This document shows positions 21,891-33,060 of a DNA stretch of 64,000 nt, piece by piece; position 1 is the first letter of the stretch, and every line of letters begins with the position of its first letter. The stretch comes from Berberis thunbergii (Eukaryota; Streptophyta; Magnoliopsida; Ranunculales; Berberidaceae), in the NCBI GenBank assembly GCA_003290165.1, contig QNQO01000645.1, positions 310,001-374,000 of the forward strand, written 5' to 3'. The notes under the pieces are model-generated. The model saw only the letters and a program-made list of their open reading frames with translations, had not been told where the DNA came from and did not search any database. Both the position numbers and the translations under genes were made by a program.

Positions 21891-22360
21891 ACAAGAAAAA
21901 TGCCCATTAATAGCGTTTCAAAAACGCTATGGTAGGATACCATAGCGTTTTAGAAAACGTTGTGTCTGTCGAAGCTATAATAGACCCAAGGTCTATTATA
22001 GCGTTTTAAAAATGCTATAGTAAGTTGGCCTTTTATAGCGTTTCTGAAACGCTATCGTATACTCTACCATAGCGTTTCTGAAATGCTATTGTCTTCCCTC
22101 ACGTAATATTTAACAAATGTTATTGTATTAGTTTCTATAGCGTTTCTTAATGCCCTTTTTTCTATAGCACTCATCAAGTGCTATCAAATGACTTTTTATA
22201 ACATCTTATAAGTTTTATTTCTAGAAAATAAAAATCTAAATGTGCCAAACTTAAACATTTCCATGAATTGAGGCAAAGTAATGTAATTAATAAGATAATG
22301 TATTACATCGAGTCACAAAATCTATCAAATAATAAAGATCAGACTACATTTATTTCAGTC
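21891..22360 (+). mobile_element. CACTA element terminus, family 2 (left-hand orientation, copy A)
   Basis: It begins ACTACAAGAAAAATGCCCATT and continues with ATAGCGTTTCAAAAACGCTAT palindromes. The very first base of the CACTA motif appears altered (TACTAC). The inner 300 bases are nearly the same as 56030-56274 plus 58581-58616, so copies A and B derive from one family. The element extends rightward over the SYP4 to MCM7 gene fragments. Confidence 0.82.
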
Positions 22361-22445
22361 ATACCAATTCTATGATTAGAAATGTACACTGTTGTTTTCT
22401 ACATCCTCTTCGATTGCCATGTCTACGTATCAACTGCTCTCTTTG

Positions 22446-22830
22446 TCAAATTAGAACTGATATAGAGTTGAACTTAGAAAAGAAGTGTTCTACATGAAAG
22501 AAAATATGACTGAAATTTGTTGAAGCTTGGGGCACAGCATGTTGTTGCAGTGTTGGTTCATTCACCAGGCTCGTCCTTGGATCAGTTGCAACGTTGACAT
22601 TGACCATGCTAGCAGCAAACCACATGGCTCTCCCAATCTCCCTTTCCATTCTACAGATAACAACATCTTGGACAATGTCCTGAAATGCCTTACTCAAGTT
22701 GCCATTAATTCTCCATATCTTTTATGGCACGTAAGGCACTAGCTTTGTTTTCATAGATAAACTGCATTGACATCCTTCTCCCAGTAAGACTAGTTGTAAC
22801 TGCTAACTCCATATCAGACACTGAATGTTT
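22446..22830 (-). pseudogene. Unidentified captured exons
   Basis: The minus strand is open over 22697-22446 (..AFQDIVQDVVICRMEREIG..) and over about 22830-22735 (..DMELAVTTSLTGRRMSM..). The codon pattern and the position directly after SYP4-like exons suggest captured coding sequence, but I do not recognise the family and find no motif. Confidence 0.35.
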
Positions 22831-22917
22831 GAAGTCACTGTTCCACACAAAGATCAGTTAGTAAAACTGGCTTTGTGTAGAAGCATGTAGACTAGTACGA
22901 AAGACTCAGATACAAAC

Positions 22918-23381
22918 CTGGTCTATCACCAGAACTGAAAGATCTTTCATGATTTGAGCAAGCTCATTCACTGATTCCACAACCTACAAACAGATATCAG
23001 GCAGGTTAATTGAGGACTTTTTATCTTTAATTCGAAAATGGAGCTGAAAGGAGAATCATTTAAGCTTGCATGAGTTATATCTCTCTCCCTCTCTGCTGTG
23101 AATGCCTCACTTTTCTTCAACCTTGACATTTGGTGCTCATTAAATCTCTAAACAGAAATATACACCAACCAAATCAGAATTTTATCTATTTTATCTCAAT
23201 GAATTATCTAAAAAATTTCACTTTCATCAGATTGAGATCGCATTTTTGGATGCTGGAGATACCCAAACTAAGATGTTAAAAAGGGGGGTGGTGGGAGCAT
23301 ACCATGTCACTGAAGTCATCCACTTCCATTGTAGAGTTACTTCCATTCAAATTCATCTCGATGTCAACCCCATCTTGACCC
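22918..23381 (-). pseudogene. SYP4-type syntaxin (Qa-SNARE) fragment
   Basis: Three minus-strand exons match the plant trans-Golgi syntaxins SYP41/42/43. Exon about 23381-23303 reads GQDGVDIEMNLNGSNSTMEV. Exon 23149 to about 23066 reads RFNEHQMSRLKKSEAFTAER. Exon 22986-22918 reads VVESVNELAQIMKDLSVLVI, the N-terminal half of the SNARE helix. The central Q-layer residue, the second half of the SNARE motif and the C-terminal anchor are missing. It follows xylose isomerase exons on the same strand. Confidence 0.87.
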
Positions 23382-23451
23382 TAAAGCATAAATTTTCACC
23401 ATTGACACGAGTAAGCAACTAATAATAGCATGAAGATGGATACAAACATAC

Positions 23452-24193
23452 CTGTGACCTGACAGGGTGGCATGGTTGCATTCAATATTAAGCTTGAATT
23501 CATCTACAAAACAAACAGAATCAGAAAGTCTATGACATGTGTGCTTATATTAAATATAATAAAGTGTCCCACTTCATCTTCTAGTTCCCTCACGAAGTAT
23601 TAAATCAGAGCATCATAATAAAGAATTCATGAAATCCTTGCCAAATTAGTCAATGAGCATATGTACTAAGTACATAGTAAAGAGGTTTGATATTTCACAA
23701 ACAATAGTGATCAATATTTGCAAGTTGCAACACATATCATGTTAAGTTCTCAATGGATAGGTAGCGCAACTTATTGCTGGAAAACATGGCAGTGATCCAA
23801 TAAAAAAATATATTTCTAAGATGAACTCAAGTAGAAAACAACAAAACGGTGTCATAACAATGCCAATAGAGAAAGTCTACTAAAATGTGAGATATAATAC
23901 TTAAATTAACATTGCTACTCAACACAGCGTACATAACATGCATTACATACACTGTAACCACATTGCTTTTATAGGGGAAAAAAACTAGAACAAAAATGAC
24001 TCACCCACAAGACCATATTTCTGTAGGAATGCAGTAGTTGTTGCAGCGTCCCAATCGTACCTGAAATTTGCATTATTAATGATGTTATAATAAGTAGAAC
24101 ATCAAAAACAATGTAATTAATTGAGTCAGAGTGGCATAATGCATACTAGTGTTTAGTAGGTTCTTGAGGCTTGGGTTCAATCAGCAAAGTCCC
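23452..24193 (-). pseudogene. Plant xylose isomerase fragment
   Basis: Minus-strand exons about 24193-24150 (GTLLIEPKPQEPTKH), 24060-24006 (YDWDAATTTAFLQKYGLVGE) and 23504-23452 (EFKLNIECNHATLSGHR) match consecutive exons of the plant xylose isomerase. This metal-dependent TIM-barrel enzyme interconverts xylose and xylulose. The piece includes the metal-binding Glu of IEPKP and the His of NHATLSGH. N- and C-terminal thirds are missing. The last exon is followed, after a normal donor, by SYP4 exons, so the original gene order is lost. Confidence 0.87.
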
Positions 24194-24387
24194 TGAAAAT
24201 AATGTATAAGATTGTCAGATAGTTAAGGGAAAAGTTAGTAGAAAATTTTGTAACAAAAGTAACCATCTAAACAAAAATCTGAACAGGCCGAAGATCAAAA
24301 CAAAGATCTGCAGAGTCAAAATCAAGCCGAAGATCCAAATTCACTCTAGCATTCACAAGCATTGATACTTGGGGTTAATGGTTAGTC

Positions 24388-24439
24388 TTGAACAGGCTTG
24401 CTATGATCCTTGGGGTTCACAAATTCAGTCACACCAAAC
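24388..24439 (-). pseudogene. Class III alcohol dehydrogenase (GSNOR-like) exon fragment
   Basis: The minus strand after a TTACAG acceptor reads FGVTEFVNPKDHSKPVQD and then a stop. This is the conserved start of an exon in glutathione-dependent formaldehyde dehydrogenase / S-nitrosoglutathione reductase. Only this one short exon is seen. It lies between WDR48 and xylose isomerase exons on the same strand. Confidence 0.7.
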
Positions 24440-24559
24440 CTGTAATATCAGATTTGTAACCATTTATACATTTAGATCTAACTTGAAAAACAGACCCTTA
24501 TAAAAAAAAAGTTGGAATAGGAAAGAAAAAGTTAATTGTAAGATTTTTACCAAAACAAT

Positions 24560-26365
24560 ATACCTTCTCAGTTCCACCAGAAACAAGTACAGCGCTACTT
24601 TCATTCATGGCTAATGCATACACTGAATCTTTATGGCCTTTTGCAGCAATTGGAGCATGTCCATGAGACTGGCTTGTGTGCAGAAAAAGGATGCTGCTAG
24701 AACTAATAGAACGAGTATTTGTAACTATAAGGCCATAGTTGCTGGAACCAATTATACCATTTGGACTGTCATCCTCTATTAAATCAGTTGACTTTGAGAT
24801 CAGAACAGCCGCGGCTTCAAGATCCCATATAAATACCTCCCATCCAAGACCACCTGAGGCAATGACATTGCTCTAAAATGCACGACACTACAGAAGGATT
24901 AGAGACTTATAACGAAACTATCCATATTAGACGAATTTAGGTTATTAGGCACCCTACATTCAGATACTAAGGAAGCCTATTAAAATTCTGAGTAAGAAAT
25001 TACATTTTTTTCAGCTGTGGCAAGATAGGTAACATAATTTAAGTGCTGATGGAGAGTTCTTGTACAACGACCATTTGACAAGCAGTTCCATGTCTGATCA
25101 CATGACAAAAAAGTAAAGGAAATACGTGACTGAAGCAAGAACAATTACTAATCAGAAGAAAACCCAAACAACATTTCACAACAGCTCAACAAACATTGAT
25201 TATGGTGTCTGATGAGCACGAAACAAGAGTATTATTTCTTGCAAGTATAGCATCGTTGACCTGTACAATCAAAGCAACCTTGTCATAATCAATCAACACT
25301 AAAGGTGTGATGCATATATGGAAACAATAATGGTGTACAATTAATATCTTTCATCTGCATTAAAGACCAATCGACGTGTCAATGTTGTTGACTTTTTATT
25401 TATATCTTTGTTACAGTAATTGCGAATTACAAGAAAAAGAACACGCATTCAAATTCCTAAATTTTGAAGACTTTCCAAGTTATCTGGTTTATCTTTTTTG
25501 GTGATTGCATTTTAGAGCAATAAGTTGTGTTTCCCCTGCTATTGATCTCAGGGTACAATGGGTTGTAATAAACTAATTTCAAGTAATGACTAGACAAATT
25601 TTCCAGTCTTCATGATATTTATGTTCATTATTCACCATCTTGGAAAGCTGCAATGAAACGGTTAACTGGATTACTTGCAAAAAATGTCCAGCATTCATAC
25701 ATGGACACTTAGGGGATGTTGATGTTTGTTTTATGTCTAATTCAGCCATAAATATCTGGAAATTTGAAAACATAGTGGTTTCTATCTGAATCATATGTTT
25801 GGTAAAATGTCTGATTCAGATTTTCATCAGACATTAATATAACCCTTGAACAGCCTATGAACCAATGATATGATTTTCATGAGTTAAGAGGTTTCAATTA
25901 GAGCCTAAACAAACACTTCTCATCCCCTATTATTAAAGATATTTACCTCTAGTTAGATATTATTAAACCTCTAACTAATAAACAACCCTTAGCTCTGCAA
26001 ATGATCACAACACATCTCTCCACACACACCCATTTCAGCCTTATGACTGCGGAAAAAATGTGATTTTTCATCCATGAACCCTCATACTCAAACGTAACCC
26101 AATTCTAGGAGCCATAAATATATTTTACAATATGAAAATATGAGAAAATCCAAAGAATTTAAGGCAGTTTAAGAACTGGAAAAAGTGAAATACCCAATCA
26201 ACATGTGACTCGAATGTGGTAGAGCAGGTAGCAGAATCTTCAGCCAATGCCCATCTTTTCAGAGTTCCATCTCGGCTTCCAGTGAATAAGTAGTCACAAT
26301 TGTTAGGTGCAGATGATTTCAAAACAACCAAGCAATTTATTCCCACACAATGATGTAAATGACAT
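24560..26365 (-). pseudogene. WDR48-like WD40 repeat protein fragment
   Basis: Minus-strand exons encode N-terminal repeats of a plant WDR48 homologue, the USP1/UAF1-type deubiquitinase activator family. They are about 26365-26196 (CDYLFTGSRDGTLKRWALAE), about 25262-25205 (NDAILARNNTLVSCSSDT), about 25097-25003 (TWNCLSNGRCTRTLHQHLNY) and about 24873-24560 (GGLGWEVFIWDLEAA, then KGHKDSVYALAMNESSAVLV). Splice sites look usable and the open frames are long, so this is one of the better-kept fragments. The C-terminal half of the protein is absent. Confidence 0.86.
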
Positions 26366-26439
26366 GAAAGCATAGTAAAACAACTATTATACAAGCATAA
26401 TGGGATCAGTATAAATGGCAACTGACTATACAATTAAGT

Positions 26440-27520
26440 TTTGCCAAATCAGTAAGGGACATAAAGTCAATAACTAACGAGTAAATTTGTCTAGTACAAC
26501 GACATAAAGTCAATAACTGGTAAATTTATCTAGTACAGTAGTACCCCACTCTCCTCTCTTGCACATAGTGGTTGAGAAAAGTATCATACCAGTCTCAACT
26601 GTGATCTAGAAGAGTTTGAAAATTAATTGTATATTGTTTTTCAATAGCTCTACCGATGATGATGCATCAAACTTGTCACCCATATCCAACTTGTCCTTAA
26701 CTACTTAAACAAGTTCCTCCTAAGGTGTATGTCCCATATCCAATTTGTCACCCAGCCATGCATCAAACTCTAAAATTTATCATACTTCCTAGTTTGTTGT
26801 AAAAAAAATACTAAAGTATATGAAACTGTCAATCAGCATAACATATTTATTTTGCTTTGACGTGTTTAAGACAAATATTTTGCTTTCACTTTGATAATGA
26901 TCACGAGATCAACAACAAATACTTAAATATAATCTCCATCTATAAGCACACGAGATAGATGATAAACAGTCAAGGTTATATCACCAATCTATCTCATTAG
27001 TCTGCTAGGTTAACAGATCCCCTGCTAACTTGAATGACGGGTGAAGTATCAAGATATGGCATTTTGATATAGGTTCCAAGCCCTTAATGCACATACTTCC
27101 TTGTTCGCCTGATGTATTTCAAATATCTAAAAGAAGATGATTGTGATTGTTTAAGAATTGTCAAGAGAAATTTTTTTAGTCTGACACAGAGATAGAAGAT
27201 CATTCTAGTAAAAGATAAACCTAGAGAAAGAGGAATCCAAACAGAATCAATGACAAAGCAGAGGATACAAATGGACAGCTTTATTTCTTTCCAAGATCTT
27301 GATAACAAAAATAAAACAACATTTGAATTAAGTTGAGGCAAAACATAATTCCCAAAGAAAGAATATAAAAGAGGTCAATTACAAAGAAAATACGGAAAGT
27401 CAATACATTCATTGTACAAGTAAGCATACCTTGTATCCTATACCTGTAGCAAGTGACCCCATCTTCATTCGGCACTAATCAACCCTAAAATCATTTGAGG
27501 TTAAAAAATAGGGTTGCAAA
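26440..27520. other. Intervening sequence without recognised gene
   Basis: AT-rich sequence between WDR48-like exons and the IST1/MCM7 fusion. Short open frames (27084-27341, 27281-27475) are not recognisable. Confidence 0.4.
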
Positions 27521-27524
27521 AGAA

Positions 27525-27799
<275 letters not shown>

Positions 27800-27879
27800 T
27801 TATAAATTCCAAAATCCTTCCAAACCTTCAAAAGAAACCAGAAAAGAGTCATTGGATCTCTTCTGCGAGAACCTGCGCG

Positions 27880-29003
27880 CCTTGAGGCGTTTTGGCAAAG
27901 AAGCGCCTCAAAATGATGCGAGGCGAAGCGGTGAAGTGAGGCGTCCGCCTCGGACCGCCTCACGCCTCGCCTCAGACCGCCTCACGCCGCCTCAACCCGC
28001 TTCGGGCCGCCTCAGCCCATTTACAGCTTAGAAATCAAAAGCCTATTGCAGCCCACTTGTCTTTTAAGGTTAAGATGGGGGTATTTAGAGTTTTAGACAA
28101 GAGAACGACTCCTTGGGGGCTATTGTTGTTGTTGTGTGTGTTATTCTCCTTCTAATCAGGTTCCTCTTCTTCAAATTAGGTGTTGCCTCTTTCATATCAG
28201 GATGTTTCCTCTCTTCTTCCTCCTTCTCTCTTCTTCCTCCTTTCTCTTCTTCTTCTCTCTCCTTGTGTTTTTTTTATATGATATGTTTTGCAGCTTTTTT
28301 TAATGATCCGTTCTACTCTTTTTTATATCATCTGTTCTACTCTTTTTCTTAATGATCTGTTATGTGTTTTTTTATATGATTTGTTATGCTCCTTTTTTTA
28401 TATGATTTGTTCTGCTGCGTTTTTTTTCACAATAAACAATAATAAGTAATATTTTAGTGTATGGATCGTAATATTTTAGTATATGGATCGAAATTTGGTG
28501 CAAATTTTCAAAGTTAAACCAATGAGACCTGCTGGGCGATGCCTCACCAAATTGTAATTTTCCAAACAATGTTTCAAATTCAACCATTAATTTTCCAAAC
28601 ACTGTTTCAAATTTCCAAAGTTAAACTAATGAGAAGTTGATGAACTAGTTTACATTATGCTTTGATGTTTTTCTTGTTTGTTTCTTTTTTAGTGATTTAG
28701 TGGATAGGCAAGTTAAGTACACTTATGTAGTGCATCTTTTTGCTATATTATGCAACTTTATTATGTTTCTATTTCAATTCTAAATAGTTGTATGACTTTT
28801 TATACATATTAGCATATGCAAGTTATCAAAATGATGATGAATATTACTTATCTAAATGTGTTTCAATTTATTATAATAAAATATCTTTAAAAATGTTAAA
28901 GACCGCCTCAGTGAAGTGAGGCGTCCGCCTCGCTACCGCCTCGCCTCTGAGGCGTTTTCAAGGTCATCCGCCTCCCCGCCGCCTCAACGCCTTAACTACA
29001 CTG
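27880..29003. mobile_element. hAT-like element with GAGGCG subterminal repeats
   Basis: Both margins are packed with GAGGCG/CGCCTC repeats (27880-28010 and 28900-28995). The right end, read inward, is CAGTGTAGTTAAGGCG, close to the CAATGTTGTAAAAGGCG end of the hAT at 56275. The interior is T-rich with no coding sequence I recognise. I could not find a clean left end or an 8-bp target duplication, so the left side may be truncated. It lies upstream of the MCM7 exon. Confidence 0.6.
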
Positions 29004-29086
29004 GACTAAACCATGATATATGTCAAATCAAGACCATCCCCCTCCATGTAGTCAGGGTGGTCGATTCGACCGTCAACGACTCTTCT

Positions 29087-31150
29087 CTAATCTGTTGTTT
29101 CCAAAATCTTCAATTTGTTCTTGGTTGCAGCGAGTTGGTTCTTAGTTGAAATGAATTTCCCTTCAACAGTGGTCATCAGTGCAGAAACATCCGACTTAAC
29201 ATCAGCAAGTGTAGTTGTTAATTGTGCCACCCACTGCTCAGCAACTTCACGACTGACGAATTGCTCAATAACAGAACATATGGCCTCATCATGACCAGCC
29301 TTTTCAACAGACAAATCCCTCTCTACAGCATCTAACCAATCACAGACTTGATTCAACTCAGTTCTCGAAGCCTCAAGCTCATCAAAAAACTTATCCCACG
29401 AAGCCTCCACCTCTCTTAGAGAGGCTTAAGCAACCCCATCCTCCTTTTCCTACTCCGCACACTGTGCTTTCAATACGTCCAACTGACAAAGAACATGGGA
29501 AAACACCAGTAACTGTTTCGCCATCTTCCTCTCAATGGCAGTCACCTAACCACAAGCAACTTGATAGTCCAACCCCATCACCCCAACATAAGTGAGGTGA
29601 TTCATCCCCTTCATTATCTGCTTAAGGACGTGGCCGAGAAGACTGCTAAGATCCCATGCAAGTTTTGGAGCCCTATCCACCAACTTTTTATGCCACTCAT
29701 TGATTAAATTGTGTGCATTATCCTACACATCAATCTCAGTAAACTAACTAAACTTCCCATCCAACTTAATATAGAGGTCCTATGAGTTGGGCTTCTTCCA
29801 ACTAATCCATGGATGAAGAACTTGGAGATTAGGAAGTACAAGGGCCCCACCCCCAACAGCTGGAAGAACGGTTGGAGTAGTGGTGATAACAGAAAAAACC
29901 ACTCTTGCATTTTCGTTGTGAAGCAGTCGTAACAGGAGTAGACAAGCAACAGTAACAGCAGAAGTTAGATGGGCTGGAAAAGAAACAGGGAACTCCACTG
30001 CGTCATCAACACAAATGGAAGAAGAAGGAAGAGGAATAGCCACAGAACTCTAACCACGATTGACGATCTCCTATTCACACAGTGGATAAAATTCGAAGTC
30101 GGTTAGGGTCTTTGTCGTATTCGGATCCTTAGACTGCTCCACAACTAACTGAAGCATTTTATTGTCAATAACTCGAAGATCGTCATCTGACCATTCGGCA
30201 AAGTCAAGCACACCATGAGTAGAAAGGAACCTCTTCTCACTCTTTTCCAACAGATGAGTCACCTCCTTCTTTCTCCTCTCCAGCGCTTGATTTTTCTCCT
30301 CAAGAGAGAGGCGATCCACTTTCCTACCCTCCTTATCGGATGAACTTAGACGAGGAACAATTCAAGTAGTACCATGAGTGGAACTAGAAAGTCATTGATT
30401 CTTAGTAACACGACCAAGGCCTCGAAAGTTTCATCTTCCTAGTAGTCAGGCCAACAACACAAATGCTAATTGGAACACTGAGATTCATAGCAGCCCTGTC
30501 AGAGCTCAGTTTCCCATTAATTCTAGCATCACTAACACCAAGAGGATCACCACGAGCAACAATCTCAGCAGCTCGAGATTCAGTACGCAAAACCCATTTT
30601 GCCTCGTTTATAGTGTACAAGCCACTACGTGCCACAACCTCTTCAGCAAGGAATGACTCCACAATAACCACAGGAAGCTTCAAAAAATGGTCACAGATCA
30701 TCTGTTTTTCCACAAACAATACAAATCCTTCCATTTGTTGGCGACTTGGAACAACTGCATAATCTGTCAACCCTGCAAGTTGAAATGGCCTGATTTGACA
30801 AAAGCATAAAACCAAAACCTTGGCCAGTCCCTATAGTCATTGTTAAGTTTTCCAAAACTAGCGTGAGAGTAAAGAAAACAAATATTCTTGGTTACTACAA
30901 GTCCAACCACTGAATGCAAAACCCTAACAGTCAAAAGGGTGACAGAAATGATAGCCCTCGCACAAGTAAAAACCATCACCCTCCAACCGTTGGGACCCAT
31001 TTGGGTAGGAGAAATGCCCAAGAAATCTAAGTAATCCCAAAATATCTCCGAGACTGGAAATTGAAGGCCAGACTGGAATATACACGAATAAAGTGCAATA
31101 TAAATGCAATGATGAAATCGAAAGTCCAACTGCTGTAGAGTTAGTGGTCA
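29087..31150 (-). pseudogene. Gag-like ORF with Transposase_28 domain (Tat/Ogre-type LTR element)
   Basis: Minus-strand frames follow one another. 31129-30767 contains FPVSEIFWDYLDFLGISPTQ then MGPNGWRVMVF, the pattern of the Transposase_28 ('putative gypsy type transposon') domain. 30815-30402 continues with a charged region. 30319-30071 and 29410-29087 are coiled-coil rich (LEASRTELNQVCDWLDAVER). Stops separate the segments. The sequence just upstream (31150-31690, minus) looks like an LTR. No protease, integrase or reverse transcriptase was found, so this is a truncated element. Confidence 0.55.
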
Positions 31151-31691
31151 CATCAGCATACTCACTAATTAAGACAGAGTAGTTGATGATACATCAAAAG
31201 GGACTACTATCACGACCATACACATGGCAAAAATCGTTTATCATAAGGACCAAGTACTTCAAGACCAAGCCTACTCATTAAGCCTAAAACGGGCGGATCC
31301 AGTTATAAAAGCCCAAACAGGCCTCGCCAGAACAAACCACAATCAGAGGTCCAAATCCAGGCCTAACAAAGTTTTCCCTTAAAGAGGAGGAACGTTATAG
31401 ATAAAAGAGTCGTTGAGGGATTTACTCCCTAAAGACACATTTTCATAAAGGATGAGACTATTACAAAGAACGTTTCCCCTCGATGAACCTCACATGCTTA
31501 AGTTACGCAAAGAATTAATAGCGACCACTCTATAAGGCGAAGGGAACATTCGACGAAGGTATGCAATTTAAACTGTGTTTCGTCCAAATTAATTTCCATC
31601 TCCAACAGAGTTTCTGACTTAAGCATTGGAGTGCCTTCGGCCACCAAACAGGTGGTCTTTGGCAATCTAACATTTGTTTTGCATGTCATAT

Positions 31692-33060
31692 TTACAAGAG
31701 ACCGGATTTGGTCGCATCAAAAAATTCACTCTAATTTGTGTGAAGAAGCTGGAGGTGTTGAAAATTAATGTAGGATTCACCCGATCTGATTGTTACAATC
31801 ATGTCGAAAGAAAACGGATTGACCTCTTGAGGAAGGGTGATTTACAATGTTTACAAGAGTCATTCAAGCAAAATAAAAGAGAAAACAAACATTTCTCTTA
31901 TTCTTTTTGGGTCAACGATAACGTGCAAAGTATATTCTTTTGTGATGCAAACTCAAGGCGTGATTATGAGTTGTTCGGTGACATTGTATGTTCTAGGACA
32001 ACTTTCAAAGCAAACACAAAAATATGGTTTGTGCACCAATTGTTGGAGTTTACAATCATCGACAAATGACAATGTTTGGATGTGGTTTGTTCAAATGTGA
32101 TACAATAGAAGTTTTTAAGTTACAACATTTTTAGAAATTATAGGGAAATAAGTATGAAACCATATTTACAGATCAATCTGCCACAACTACCAATGTCATT
32201 CGAGTGGTATTTCCCAAAGTAATTACAGGCTATGCTTATGGCACATACTTCAAAATGCAACAAAACATTTGGCCAATGCATCACCTAATTTTAGCTCACT
32301 CAAGTCGGATTTAAGGAATTGCATATACTGTCCAAAATTTATTATCGAATTTGAAGAATGTTGGGATAAGATGATTAATGATTATGAATTGAATGATACT
32401 AATTGGTTGAATGGAATGTATGACTTACGTCAGAAATTGGTTGTTGCTTATAGTCGTGGTTATTTTTGTGTTGGTATTACAATTACTCAGAGGAGTGAAA
32501 GTATCAACAAATTCTTTGTCAATTAGTATCCAAAGACAATGAACAACCAACGCTAAAAAGAGAAGGAAGTAGAGCATCAAACTTTGCAAACAAAACTAAC
32601 TTATTTGATAGTTGAAAAGTTGAACGTGAAGCATCAATGGTATATATATATTTCATGTCGAAGTGCAGGAAAATTCTTGATTTTGGTTTGGGATTGGAAA
32701 TAGATGATAAAAGTGTTTGCACATATATACAGTTTTTCATTTAGACAAACAAAGTAAGACTCGCACACTTTTGTATCAAAAGGTTGACCAATTTGAGTTG
32801 TGCACTTGTAGGAAATTCAAGTTTGAATGTGTTCTTTGTTCTAATGCTCTAAAGTTATTTCAAGAACTAGCATTTACATCTCTCCCCTGAAAGTATTACT
32901 TAAAAAGGTCGACAAAGAGTGTTTCAAATTAAATTATCCTAGATCAATTTGGGAAAGCAATCCAAGTGATTTAGATCCATTGGCTACAACACGTTATAGT
33001 GAACTCTCACATTTATCACAAAGAATTATATCCAAGGAAGCAAAATCTCATATGAAGTGT
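31692..33060 (+). pseudogene. FAR1-type MULE transposase remnant (left arm copy)
   Basis: Plus-strand frames match the MULE/FAR1 transposase. 31737-32069 contains NVGFTRSDCYNHVERKRIDL and FGDIVCSRTTFKANTK, the DDE-domain start with the first Asp in the GDIVC segment. 32269-32526 gives CWDKMINDYELNDTNWLNGM and ITITQRSESINKFF. 32798-32860 gives CTCRKFKFECVLCSNAL, a SWIM zinc finger with its final His replaced. Stops and frame changes separate them, and the N-terminal FAR1 DNA-binding domain is absent. Its partner in the right arm carries the same stops, so it was already dead when duplicated. Confidence 0.85.

Noticed and set aside
3697..24193. A sugar-metabolism gene cluster (isoamylase 3, SUT4, xylose isomerase)
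   Set aside because: All three are truncated fragments beside transposon ends, mixed with kinesin, syntaxin and other unrelated pieces. Chance capture explains them better.
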